From contig OY856188.1 of assembly GCA_963693315.1 (NCBI GenBank), forward strand, positions 222,071,517-222,135,516: DNA of 64,000 nt, given 5' to 3'. The stretch is from Diogma glabrata (Eukaryota > Arthropoda > Insecta > Diptera > Cylindrotomidae). Position 1 is the stretch's first letter, and each line of letters starts with the position of its first letter. The translations under genes and the position numbers were made by a program. Positions 34,400-46,655 of this stretch are shown piece after piece. Below the pieces are notes generated by a model. That model saw only the letters and a program-made list of their open reading frames with translations. It had not been told where the DNA came from and did not search any database.

Positions 34400-36374
34400 C
34401 CAGTTACAAAATATTACTAGATCAACAGACAATCACTAAAACACCCACTTCCAGTCTATTGGACACAATAGCAGTTACCAGGACGGCGACTTCATGGATT
34501 AACTATATCAAATGCAACTTTGGACTGAGTTTTACTTAAACATGTTGGCAAGTTGTTTTTATTCGTAATAGAGTCTACTGAGTTAAATGTTTTTAACTCA
34601 TTTGTGCTGCTATTGAAATTCTTTTCTTAGTATTTTGCTCGGGATGTAATTGCTTTTAAGTCAAATTAAACTTCTATTCTTTAATAACTACTATTTCATA
34701 ACAACAAAGCTTTATGTTAAAAGTTAAAGGAAAATTTCGCAAGCTTTGGAGTTGGTATTGGTAGGTTCACTTGCACATAATACGGCAAAAGGGCATCGTT
34801 AATTGAAAATGTTTGATTATACTAATTTATTTGGTTCTTTTGTCAAACCGATCTGACCCTGAATGAGACAGGAAATTTCTTTGTTTATCATAAAATCTTA
34901 TTTCGGTTTATCAAAATGTCAATTAAAATTTCCTCATGAGCAATGAATTTACATTTTCTTCTTTATCTAAAGAAAATCCTTACATTCATATCCACAACTG
35001 TAATATTATTTCATTAAACTAGTCACATCATCTTTACTATTTTATGAAACTTGAGAATATATATTTCTTCTATTTCATCTTATAAACAAACTTAGTTACT
35101 TTATTTATCTTAAGCTATCAGTTTTATTTTCCATAAGTGGAGGTGTAATGATGTCGATTTTTCTATATTTATTCTCTCGTTATACCAGCTATTCTTAGCA
35201 GAATTCAATTTCTTTTGCTCTTTTTTGATATTATATCTTCTTTAATTTATGAATAAGTTTAACATCTTTAGGATTATATCAAATATTATGAGTTTATTCT
35301 GTGGATTTTTCCGTTGAATATGATGTTTTCGATCAATGAATGACAATCAAAATCGTGAGATTTTTGCGTTTAGTTTATACGAACAAATCATTAAAAATAG
35401 ATAAATGTGATCATTTCAAATCTAGTCATTTATATTTTTAAATGTTCATCAAAAATAAAAAATAAAAACTGTTTGCCTATTGAATTTTAAATGTGAGGAT
35501 TTTTGTTTTTAAAAACGTTGGAAAAGTTTATTAACCATAAAAATTTCAACGGAATAAAACCAAACATATAATGTCATAAAGTATGCTCCAAAGCACACAT
35601 AACTTTATTTTCTGCAGTTTTATTTGCGTTCATTATTTACTTTCTAAATATATATGTATGAACAACACAAAATATAAAGTGTTTGTCATATATGTACCAT
35701 TGTACCATAACCTCTTAAATATTTATTAAGACACCAACAAAACATTTTAGTTTTCCTTAAGATCTTGCTCGTATCTTAAATTTTAAAATTCAATTCCTTC
35801 AAGGTTTTCTTGTTTGTTGTAACAAATTTAAATTTTATATTGTCACAAAGTTTTATGTTTTTATGAAAACTTTTATCTCAATTTTGTCATCTTTTTTTGA
35901 AAATGTTCTGTTTCATTGTATGGTTTATCGGAGTTTTGTTCATTACATAGTTTTTGTTCAAAATAGTCATGAATAAAAAATGTTTGCTCATAATTTATGT
36001 GTCGGAAAAATAGGCTATAGATAAAAATTAAAATTTGTTCGTTCTAAAAAATAATTTTCGGCTAAACAGGTGGTTTTATATGAATTGATTTAATATAAAA
36101 AATCTTCCTGTAGTTTATTACATATATAAAATGAAAACCGAATTTATGATTGTAGGAATAGATCTACTAATCAAATTTTGATCGGTTGTCATTAACATTA
36201 CCTTAAAAAGCTTATCAAGGAAAACCTTTGCTAACGAAATACCTATTGATTATAATTATGTGTTATTACTTTTTGACATCATATTAAAAAGTTTAATTAG
36301 ATTTTTCGGTTAAATTTTTTGTTCAATATGTTTTGTTTTTATATAGCAATCACACTTTAAAAACAAGTTCTATT
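34400..36374. other. AT-rich interval, nothing identified
   Basis: No frame or repeat supported. Confidence 0.5.
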
Positions 36375-36525
36375 TTCAATCGAGATGTGGTTGTCTCAAC
36401 CTCGTCGAGGGCAAATATGAAGAACCGAACTCTGAAATATATTCAACAGCTGCACAGGTATATAACGCTTTAGTTGTGACAAACGCTCGTTATATGTTTA
36501 GCTACAAATTAAATATAATGCAGGT
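36375..36525 (+). repeat. dispersed repeat, copy 2
   Basis: Partner of 29389-29535 (see there). Confidence 0.5.
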
Positions 36526-36617
36526 TTGTGCGCCGTACAACACCAACGAAACAACATAGTCATTCATTCTGATGATACACAAGAAAACAAAGTTATACTC
36601 AACCACAAAACATACAA

Positions 36618-36864
36618 ATAGTCAAGGCAATGAAGCACTAAAACAGACAAAATCTTGGAATTGTTTGCACTAAGATGGATCGGAATGCGGTTTTTTGCAC
36701 TCGTTTTCAAAAATTATTTGTAAAAAATGTATCTACTTTGTATCTTATAAAAAACGAAAATTGCATTGCTGGAGCCAAAAATGCAATTTTTGAATTTGAT
36801 TTAAGAAAATTATATAACTTTGTTAATAAGACTCAGAATTAGCTCAAACCGGGTTCCCGGAGTT
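36618..36864 (+). repeat. two-module repeat, left half (split copy)
   Basis: The reverse complement of about 48386-48632: shared AGTCRAGGCAATGAAGCACT, TTTGTAAAAAATGTATCTAC, CTTTGTTAATAAGA, GCTCAAACCGGGTTC. In the intact inverted copy the next bases are the GTTTTGGAGGTCGCTGA module, here found 4.2 kb away at 41060. Confidence 0.85.
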
Positions 36865-36889
36865 TGTTACGAAATTTTGGACTTTGAAA

Positions 36890-37590
36890 AACATTCTACC
36901 TATTGAGGCTAAGTATCTTATCTTTAATGCTCATGTTATGAGTAAAGTTAGATACTTACTTTCAATCTGGTGATTAACCGCTTAGTTCAGGGTAAATGAA
37001 ATAAAACGTGTAATAAATAAATGTTTAAAGTCAGTAAAGAGTTTGCCTCTACTTACACCTACAAAATCTTTGTACACTCAAAATTTATTACCGCTGGAAT
37101 TTCTAATTGATTATGAGACGATCTTACTTGTTTTTAAAATTCAGAATAACTTAATAAAAAATAATGTAAAGCTAACGAGAGTTGACGCGATTCATGAACA
37201 GTCCACAAGGCAAATTGGGAACTATTATGTAAGTCTGTGTCGTATAGCACGTGGTCAGTCGAATCCAGAATGAAAATAACTACCGTCAAAATTACATTAA
37301 TCCTGTTGAAAAATTTTTGAGGACAGAACAAACATTTTCTGTTGACACAAAAATAATTTTTCAAATATTTTGGCAGTCTCATGTGTTAGTCAAAAGGGAA
37401 AAATATCACCATTTTGATTTAAAATATCATACAAAATATAAAATAAATATAATATCTCAAAATAGATGTTTATTTTCATTCTGGATCGATGCGAATATCA
37501 AAACCGAGAAAAGAATATCAAAGTTTAAAACTCTTTGGAAAGCATATCTTTTCAATATTTACCAAAATGCATATAAAAATTAACTGAACA
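36890..37590 (+). pseudogene. CR1-like LINE ORF2 C-terminal fragment
   Basis: The part of a non-LTR retrotransposon polyprotein after the RT palm: 'ILPIEAKYLIFNAHVMSKV' and 'RYLLSIW' (the ...LYYAHVHSHL.Y.I..W type helix). A stop follows, then 'NKCLKSVKSLPLLTPT', 'LYTQNLLPLEFLIDYE', 'LLVFKIQNNLIKNNVKL' and 'RQIGNYYVSLCRIARGQ', the usual C-terminal blocks of CR1/Daphne-like elements. After another frame change comes an open stretch to 37582 ending 'FKTLWKAYLFNIYQNAYKN', which resembles the final FKK.LK..L segment. No catalytic RT motif is present, consistent with 5' truncation. Clade assignment is tentative. Confidence 0.6.
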
Positions 37591-37892
37591 TTTTCTGTAG
37601 CAAAACGTAAATTAGCTAGTAGGGTAGGGTGTGACCATGGCGGCCACGCCAAGAACTTCCCGTTAAGTTAAATAAGTAACATAAAGATATTTTCTTAAAA
37701 CTTTAATAAATTGAAATTCTCTTTCTAAGACTTGCAATTAATCGTCATTTTTTCATCTTTTGGTTACACTGGAAAGAAGATTTTCATTGCACCATATATT
37801 TAAAAAAAAACTAGCGGTGTAGTCTACTTAAAGTCTACTTTGTCAATGTTGCTAAAATTTTTTCGATTTTTCTCAAACATATCACCATTTTT

Positions 37893-37965
37893 AGGGTTCC
37901 GTACTTTGAAAAAGTAAAAACGGTACCCTATTGGTGAGACTTCGGTGTCCGTCCGAATTTCTACA
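37893..37965 (+). repeat. AGGGTTCCGTA-family repeat fragment
   Basis: AGGGTTCCGTACTTTGAAAA, then AACGGTACCCTATTGGTGAG and ACTTCGGTGTCCGTCCG. I recognise this as the start of a non-autonomous repeat common in Lepidoptera and other insects. Its opposite end type is at 5417-5455. Confidence 0.55.
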
Positions 37966-38265
37966 TAATCGATTTTCTCAAAAACTATAAGTGCTAAAAC
38001 TATACAATGTATTTGTCCACGCCTACTGACAACAAGAAAATTATGAATATTATTTTTTATCAATATTTTATGGACATTTTTAACAATATCTTATGGACAT
38101 CAATATTTTATGGACAAGGAGATAGTAAAACAAAAGTTTGTTTTGAGGAATCGAGTTTGGTTTAAAAACATAAAAAAAAATCCAAATATTTCAAAAAGAC
38201 ATTTCAATGAATTATCGACTGCTTAGTTTTTAAGTTATTTCCAAAAAAGTGTGTTTATGTTTTTG

Positions 38266-38870
38266 TCCCCCACCTTAACTTCGAACATTACAAAAGCAAA
38301 AAATTGAAAAAATTCAAGGTTGTAGGGATTTAGCGTACAAAAATCCGTTTTTTTGTTTTGGTTGTTATAATTTCAAATGTTCATTGGAGGGGGTTGAGAG
38401 TAAAAATTATGAAAGTATCATATGAAAGGTTATTTTTTTTCTAGTCTAAAATAGTTTTTTTCTAATTTTCAAAAGCACAGTAATGGACTTATTTTAGAAA
38501 AAGTGAAATTTTAGTTTTGTCCCCCCCACTTATCTTCGAACATTAAAAAAGAAAACATTCACGGTTGTAGGAACTTGGCAAAAAAAAAATGAAAACTTTT
38601 TTTGGACGTTATATTTCAATTGTTCTTTGGAGGGGGGGGGGGATGCGAGTAGAAATTTTGAAAAAAAAAATATTTTTGACTTGGACAAGTGGGTGTCATA
38701 TGGAAGGTGATTTTTTTTGTAGTTCAAAATAATTTTTTTGTATTTTTTGAAAACACGGTTTTTGACTTTTTTATAAAAATGTAAAAATTTGTTTTTCCCC
38801 CACTCTTTATCTTCGAACATTACAGAAGCGAAAAATTGAAAAAATTCACGGTTATAGGCAATGTTGTAAA
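38266..38870 (+). repeat. three tandem units of 255-275 bp
   Basis: Units marked by CCCCCACYT(T)ATCTTCGAAC ATTA at about 38268, 38522 and 38799. Each is followed by AATTCACGGTTGTAGG-like, TGTTCTTTGGAGGGGG-like and CATATGGAAGGTGATTTTTT-like blocks. The third unit is partial. Confidence 0.8.
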
Positions 38871-39009
38871 GATTGAACGAAAACTATAGCGGTTAGCTCA
38901 TTATTTCAGATGTTTCTTAGAGGGGGTTGAGATAAGAAATTTCGAATAAGTTGCAAAACTACTATAAACATTACAAAAACCTTATGCTCTAAGTTTCAAC
39001 AAAATTAAA

Positions 39010-40262
39010 TGTCAAAGACATCCTCCCCGACTCCTTTGCCAAATTTTGAAAATAACTCATTCAAAATAGCACATTTTCCATATTCAAATAAAACCGGATG
39101 CGTATACGGCTTATTTTAATTCAAAAGTTTCATCAAGTTCTCATGCGTTTGCATAATAAAAATAACGCCTATTTTTCAAATTTTCTTAAAAAAACTCAAA
39201 AAGTAAGATAGCAATTGTTTATACAAATGTCATTATAAATGGCTGACATGATGACAAACAAAATGGGAGGCAAATGATCTTGATAGCATTATTTGTTCTA
39301 GTAATACTTGCAAGAGATGATATTCAGTTTTTTGGAAACTCCTAAAAAATAAATGAACTGATTGCATTAGAAAAGGACTGGCTGTAGGTTACGCCAAGAT
39401 ATATCGATTGTGACCATTGAAGTTGAAATCGGATCATCCGTTGTTGAGAGAGCGTTGGACAAATGTTTGTCCACATACGATGATACACACGCACATACCT
39501 ACACACACATACATACTGCCAGCTAAAAATTGCCTAAACAGCTTCAGGAGGTCTTGAAACGTAAATATATTATAAAAATTTCGATTTCAAAAATCGACCC
39601 AAAAACAATAACTTCTCATATCGTGAAGTTAATAAACAGTTGACCAGGCAATCTACTCTCGAACCTCTGACCTTTTTGTCAAATTTAGAAAATAGCTCAG
39701 GTTTTTGATATATAAGTAAACCCGAATGCGGTTGCAGCTCATTTACATACAAAAGTTTCATCCAGATATCATTCGTTTGCATAAAGAAAATAACACGTAG
39801 TTTTTTCACATTTTGTTAAAAATCTCAAAATCTAAGATAGCAATTGTTTATACAAATCTCATTATAAATGTCTGACATGATGACAAACAATATGGAAGCT
39901 TCATGACCTTGATAGCATTATTTATTAATCTCATGATATTTGCAAGAGATGATTTTCAGTTTTTTGGAAACCACATAAAAAACAAATGATTTAATTTCGC
40001 TAGAAAAGGACTGGGCTCTAAGTTACGACAAGATACATCGGTTGCGATTTTCGTTAAAATCGACCCATCCGTTGTTGAGGAAGCGTTGGGCAAAAATTAT
40101 CCACACAGCGATATACACATACATACACACACACATATACAGACTGCCAGCTAAAAATAGTCTAAACAGCTTCAGGAGGTCATGAAACGTAAAGATATCA
40201 AAAAAATTCCGATTTCGAAAATCGACCCAAAAACAATAACTTCCCATATTGGGAAGTTATAA
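39010..40262 (+). repeat. 629-bp tandem duplication
   Basis: ACTGCCAGCTAAAAAT at 39514 and 40143. Flanking blocks are in the same order in both units (AAGATAGCAATTGTTTATAC, GACATGATGACAAACA, AGAGATGATWTTCAGTTTT, CCGTTGTTGAG, ACACACACAYATA, CAGCTTCAGGAGGTC, AATCGACCCAAAAACAATAA). Each unit ends CTTCYCATATYGKGAAGTT. Short open frames on the minus strand inside are repeated artefacts. Confidence 0.9.
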
Positions 40263-41059
40263 AATAAAACTATTAAGTATTAAGTAATAGTTTGTTCGAA
40301 TTTATCCACACGCCAATAACCATTTCTGTTTCGAAGCTCAGCAATATCATAAACTTTTTTAGTTGCTTGCTGATTGAAATCAAATTTATGAACATTTCCA
40401 TTTAACATGTAACGGCTTGGAATGAAGCGTCACCGTAACCGTTGGGTATAAAAAGTGTGTTGAACGGTTTCGTTATTATTTCACCTGAATAATTATTTTC
40501 ACGTTTTTGCATTTGAACTTGTGATTTTTTTTTTATTCATTTTTCATTTTCATTTTATTCACCGAATGATTCATCAAACAATTTTCACTACAACTCATTA
40601 CATTAGAACACAAATAAATAAATAAAAAAACTTCGATATCACAATTAAAATAATTTAATTTTTTTTTATAAAAATTTACATTTCTTCTATTATTTTCACA
40701 TGATAATATATTTGTTTCAATTTTAATTAAATATTAATCATTACTCTTTGATTTAAATTTATGTCCTAATCTTTTGATTTAAAAATAATATATTAATCTT
40801 CGATCCAAACAATACGATATATTGCTAGTGTTCCTGTTTCCCTCTCCATCGTAATAACCAGTTTTACTTTTTACAAATTAAACAATCATTTATGCAAAAC
40901 ATGTGACGTAACTAAACCCTCAACAAAAAAAATGTTTAATTGCACAACAGTAGTACAAACAAATGTCCCTACGCTTATTATTTATTAATTATTAGCGAAT
41001 TTCTTTGAATATGAATACTATTATTTTAGAGTAAAAATTGAAAAAAGTCCGTCATTACA
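40263..41059. other. AT-rich interval, nothing identified
   Basis: Right end of the 4.2-kb insertion. No frame or repeat supported. Confidence 0.5.
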
Positions 41060-41612
41060 AGTTTTTGAAGGTCGCTGACTACGATTATAATGTTCAGATT
41101 GACCCACAGCGACCTGGAGCTTAGGATTGCTGATGAACGTCATCTCCGTAGGACTCTCCCAAAATTCACGCAGGAAGGAGAGAAACTCGGCGCCCGAGAG
41201 CTTTTAAGGTTGTTGAGTTCAGATATGGCATCTCCGAACACACCCCGGACACCTGGTGTGCCGGAACCAGGACGTAGACGTCATCACCGAGAGCTTTCTT
41301 GACAAGATCGCAAAAACAAATAGAAAATCATTGTGTGGGTGTGTTGTGGGGGCGATGAATCCAAATTTCACGTTGAAAACGACCCCCCGAATACCTGGTG
41401 CTCCGGAACTTGGACGCGGACGTCATCCCCGAAGGTTTTCCAGACACGATCGTTAAAGACAAACCGAGAATCGTAATGGGGGGTTTTTGGGGGTGTGGAT
41501 TCCCAATTTCACAACGAAAACGTCCCCCCGAACACCTGGTGCACTGGAACCTGGGTCTGAATGTCATCTCCAGGTGTCATAATTTCAAAAAATTAAACAA
41601 AATTTTGAAATG
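41060..41612 (+). repeat. two-module repeat, right half with 141-bp array
   Basis: After GAAGGTCGCTGA comes a GC-richer tandem array. ACCTGGTG recurs at 41251, 41393 and 41534 (spacing 142 and 141). Each unit contains GACGTCATC, CGA(G/A)RGY TTTC, and AATTTCACR TTGAAAACG blocks. Inverted homolog at 47845-48385. Because the unit is close to 3x47, open frames run through it; they are not evidence of a gene. Confidence 0.85.
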
Positions 41613-42284
41613 AAATATAATTAATTGAATCGCAAATTTCGAATAGGGATCAACTCGGATTTTTTCTATGTACACATATAGACCAAAGTTTTATGAGCCA
41701 GAAGGTCTCATATCTTGTTTTTATAGTTGAAAAAAGAGCATGACGTTGAAATGGGATTTTGTTCTGTCAATCTGTTAAGCAAAAGCCATATTCTAAAATA
41801 GTAATATACTTATTATTCGATACTTTTGGTTTAATTGATGTTCATAGTTTTGCCAAAGATCATTATTCCGACAAATCTTTAATATTGACACTGTAAGAAC
41901 CCAGAATCAATTGCAAACAACATTATTATCAGTAGAGGCGTTGCAAAGGATAGAGCAGCCGTTAAATTAAATTGAAAATTAAAAAGAAACCGATAATAAT
42001 ATAATAAAAATATTTTTTTAATAATACACATTTTTTCATAATGCCGCTTTATTACTAAAACCATCTAAGTCGATGAATTTCGAAAAGTACCCATCTCATA
42101 AAACTGTAACAGCCGTTTTCCCAGACACACTTTCATTCAAAGAAACTATTTTAGTATGTACTGATGCAACACAACTATTAGCAGTTAGAGAAAAAAATAC
42201 ATTGTTAATTCGAACTGTTCAAAAGAAATTCGGGTTTTTGTATCTCCTGTAGAATTTCAAATATCCGAGATGAGTCCTTTTCAA
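41613..42284. other. non-coding interval
   Basis: No supported feature. Confidence 0.5.
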
Positions 42285-45200
42285 AATTACTTCGGTCTGA
42301 AAGACCTAAGTATTATATTCATGAGCTAAATGTGGAATTCTTACCCCCACTTATTTGACATTTCTCGACGTTTGAGGACCTACTGATTCTAAAAAAGCAA
42401 AAAAAAATGTATGTCTGTCTGCCGGCCGTCACAACCGACCAATCTAGAAAACAGCTGAAGGGATTTGAAAAATTTTGAATTTTAAACATAGGTACACTCA
42501 ATCGGAAGAGCCGAAAGGACGATGTCTTCGATCACTGTACCGGAAGTGTGTCAAAAAAATCGTCAAGTGTGTCAAAACAAGGAAATATGCATATTTTTTG
42601 CTTAAAAACGTTCATTTTAAGTGATCTGGATGGTCGGGATTGGTATGTGAGATCAAAAACTAGATTATTGCATTATAAGTTTGTCAAAAAATGTTGTCAA
42701 GTGTGTCAAAAGAAAAATTTTTATTTATTTTTTTACCCAATTTTTTGGAAAATATAAAATTAATTATTTGTTTGAAATGATATTTTATTATTATTATAGA
42801 GAATTATGGCATTAATGTCAAAAAGATGTTGTCAAGTGTGTCAAAAGAAATATTTTTATTTATTTTTTTACCCAATTTTTTGGGAAAAAATAAAATTAGT
42901 TATTTGTTTGAAATGAAATTTTATTATTATTATTGAGAATTATGGCATTATAAGTTTGTCAAAAAAATGTTGTCAAGTGTGTCAAAAGAAAGAGTTTTAT
43001 TTATATTTTTACCTAATTTTTTGGAAAAAAATAAAATGAATTATTTGTTTGAAATGAAATTTTATTATTATTATTGAGAATTATGGCTGTTGATGATTAA
43101 GAACGACAATTTTATTGTAATTTTATTTTTTTTTTAACGTTAAAATATCAAGCTGAACGAGTAGCAATCGTGAATTTAATTTTGATAAAAGCAAAGAACA
43201 TCGATTTTGAAAAAAAGGAAAAGGCGGCTTTTACTTTAGTCTTAAAAACAAATTCGTGTAAGAAAAACAAGAACTAAGAAGAAAAACGATATATGTAATT
43301 TTTTTAATTTAATGTAACTTTTAATAATTTCTAATATGAATTTTTCTCAAGTTTGTAGCTTAGTTACTTACTTACTTATTTACTCAACTTATTGATGTTG
43401 TAATAAAGAGTGAAGCTGACGAAATCGTATTTTTTTCATTTTTGTATTTCGAATAATGGCATTATAAGTCTGTCAAAAAAATTATGTCAAGTGTGTCAAA
43501 AAATGATTTCATATATTTCTTTAGCCAATTTTTTGGAAAAAAAATGTAGCTGTTTTTATGACGTAAATGTAATTGAAAATGAGATTTGTTATAGTTTTTT
43601 AAATATTTTTGGAATTATGAAAAAAGTTTGTATATATTTTGCTATATTTTTAGAATTTTGGAAACTTTTAATTTTTGATTTCGTTATAATTTTGGCAATA
43701 TTTTTAGAATTTTGAAAAAAAAAACAGAATTTTTGAATTCTATATATATATTTTGAATTTTGAAAAAAAATTTCGATTTTTGATTTTGTAAGAATTTTGT
43801 GAATAATTTTAGAATTTTGAAAAATTTTAAATTTTTGACTTTATTATAATTTTTGGAATTTTGAAAAAAATTTCAATTTTTGATTTTGTAATAATTTTTG
43901 CAATACTTTTAGAATTTTGGAAAAAGTTTGAATTTTTAAGAATTTTTGGAATATTATTGGAATTTAGAAAAAAATTAATTATTTGATTTTATACAAATTT
44001 TTGGAATATTTTTGAAATTGTTTAGTTTTTGATTCTGTTATAATTTTTGCAACATTTTTGGAATTTTGAAAAAATAGAATATTTGAATTTTATATTTTTT
44101 AGAATTTTGAAAGAAGTTTCAATTTTTGATTTTGTAACAATTTTTGCAATATTTTTAGAATTGTAGAAAAAGTTTGAATTTTTAAGAATTGTTGGAATAT
44201 TATTGGAATTTAGAAAAAGATTAAATATTTGATTTTATTCTAATTTTTGAAATATTTTTGGAATTTTGAAAAAAGTTTCAATTTTTGATTTTGTTATAAT
44301 TTTTAAAATATTTTTAAAATTTTGAAAAAAATAGAATTTTTAAATTTTATATAAATATTTTTAGAATTTTGAAAAAAGTTTCGATTTTTGATTTTGTAAG
44401 AATTTTTGGAATATTTTTAGAATTTTGAAAAATTTTAAATTTTTTATTTTATTATAATTTTTGGAATTTGGGAAAAAGTTTGAATTTTTGATTTTGTAAT
44501 AATTTTCGCAATATTTTTAGAATTTTGGAAAAGTTTGAATTTTTAAGACTTTTTGGAATATTATTGGAATTTAGAAAAAGTTTAAATATTTGATTTTATT
44601 CTAATTTTTAGAATATTTTTGGAATTTTGAAAAAAGTTTTAATATATGATTTTGTTATAATTTTTGCAATATTTTTAGAATTTTGAAAAAAATAGAATTT
44701 TTGAATTTTATATATATTTTTAGAATTTTGAAAAAAAATTCAATTTTCGATTTTGTAAGAATTTTTGGAATATTTTTAGAATTTTGAAAAATTTTCAATT
44801 TTTGAATTTATTATAATTTTTGGAATTTTGAAAACAGTTTCAATTTTTGATTTTGTAATAATTTTTGCAATATTTTTAGAATTTTGGAAAAGGTTTGCAT
44901 TTTTGGAATATTATTGGAATTTAGAAAATGTTTCAATTTTTGATTTTGTTATAATTTTTGCAATATTTTTAGAATTTTTGAAAAAAATTTTAATATATGA
45001 TTTTGTTATAATTTTTGGAATACTTTTAGAATTTTGAAAAAAGTTTGATTTTTTTGGAATTTTGAAAGAAATATGAATTTGTGATTTTGTAATATTTTCT
45101 CGAAACGCTATATGGAGAGGTTTTTGAGTAGTTTGCTGAGTGTATCATCTTTTCACTAAAGATGAAAAACGTGATCTATGCAGGTGAAAAAGTCGAGATT

Positions 45201-46655
45201 GGAACTTGACCATTTTTGATGTTCCTGAAACTTGGCATATAAGTAGTATGGACAAAATAAAAAATTCAACTTATTTAAAAAAAATTTTAAAGTGCATAGT
45301 TTGAGCATAGGGGGCACCCCAACATGCATGAAAAATGAAAATTCTGCCAATCCGATGTAACTTTGAAATTAAATTGCATAATCAAGAACGGCTATACCGA
45401 TTTCATCAAACTTTTTTTTGTTTGATAGATGATTAGTTAGTCGTTTGAAAAAAAAAATAATTTATTGTTTGTGTAATTAATTTTTAAATAAAAAAATCAA
45501 AAAAACTGTTTTAAAGATGGCGCTAGGGTCGAAGATCAATTAGAATTTAAATAATTTTTTTTCTGAAAATAGTTCTATCCTTACTCTAAAATATATCAAA
45601 TTTACAAAGAGGCATTAATTCTTGTTCTTGAGATATTTAATTTTAAAGAATTTTAGTCCGATTAAAATCCTAATTGTTCTTTACTTTCTCGAACTTCAGT
45701 GGTTAAAATTTTTTGATGATAAAAATTGTTCGAAGGAGACGGACTAAAAATCTTTAGACGGACTAAAAATCTTTAAAATTAAATATCTCAAGAACACGAA
45801 TTAACGCCTCTTTGGAAATTTGATATATTTTAAAGTAAGCTTAGAACTATATTTAAAACAAAAAAAAGTTAAAATTTAATTGATTTTAAAATTTTTTGTT
45901 AATGGAAGTTGTTTGAAAAACTGAAGAAAAATTCGAATTTCAGTCGCACTAAAAATCTTTAAAATTAAATATCTCAAGAACAAGAATTAACGCCTCTTTG
46001 TTAATTTGATATATTTTAGAGTAAAGATAGAACTATTTTCAGAAAAAAAAATTAATTAAATTCCAATTGATCTTCGACCCTAGCGCCATCTTTAAAAAGT
46101 TTTTTAATATTTTTTATTTAAAAATTAATTATAAAAACAATAAATTAATTTTTTTCAAACGACTAACTAATCATCTATCAAACAAAAAAAGTTTGATGAA
46201 ATCAGTAAATCCATTCTTGAGCAATTTAATTTCAAAGTTACATCGGATTGGCAGAATTTTCATTTTTCATGCATGTTGGAGTGCCCCCTATGCTCAAACT
46301 AAGCACTTTAAAAAAAATTTAAAATAAGTTGTATTTTTATTTTGTCCATACTACTTATATGGCAAGTTTCAAGAAAATCAAAAATGGTCAAGTTTTCACA
46401 ACTCTGTCTAGAACACGTTTTTTATCTAAATTATGTTAAGTTATGATCTGTTATAATTTTTCGGCAACGTATTGATGTTTCGTGTTAGTTTTGTAACAAA
46501 TTTCTAAACAGAGATAAAAAAAATACTTGTACTTTACCACCGAGCTATGTTTGATATACATCGCTGCCCAAAACTAAAAACCATTTCCCTTATAAAAGTT
46601 TTTTGCCGCAAACTATATCAAAATCCTTAACCCAGACCGAAGTCTTGATATTTTG
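42285..46655 (+). repeat. composite satellite-core repeat, copy B
   Basis: Head from AATTACTTCGGTCTGAAAGA (42287) through TGTCTGTCTGCCGGCCGTCA to GTACCGGAAGTGTGTCAAAA (42540). Units of the 133-bp type, GAGAATTATGGCATT (42800, 42940, 43080), follow, partly replaced by unrelated sequence at 43090-43440. A long AT-rich array spans 43590-45090 (over 20 diverged AATATTTTTAGAATTTTG units with a higher-order variant GGAATATTATTGGAATTTAG). Then CTCGAAACGCTATATGGAGA, the inserted foldback, and the tail (46455-46655), truncated after AAGTCTTGATAT. No coding capacity. Confidence 0.85.
45161..46426. mobile_element. 1266-bp foldback element with TAAA duplication
   Basis: TAAA at 45157-45160 and 46427-46430; copy C of the host repeat has a single TAAA at the same point (about 54424). 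Ends GATGAAAAACGTGATCTA and, inverted, GATAAAAAACGTGTTCTAG. Arms of about 430 bases hold GTATGGACAAAATAAAAA, GGGGGCACCCCAACATGC, TACCGATTTCATCAAAC and AAGATGGCGCTAGGGTCGAA. The centre has a nested inverted and direct repeat (TTAAATATCTCAAGAACA, AACGCCTCTTTG). Short relative at 6733. Confidence 0.9.

Larger units (their letters stand above)
36865..41059 (+). mobile_element. 4.2-kb insertion splitting the two-module repeat
   Basis: AGTT (or AGTTT) flanks both sides: 36861-36864 and 41060-41063. The ends are TGTTACGA and TCATTACA. Content: a LINE ORF2 3' end (36890-37590), an AGGGTTCCGTA-type fragment, two tandem-repeat blocks and AT-rich sequence. Best read as a 5'-truncated LINE with later insertions and duplications, or an LTR-like TG...CA element; no LTRs found. 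Confidence 0.6.
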
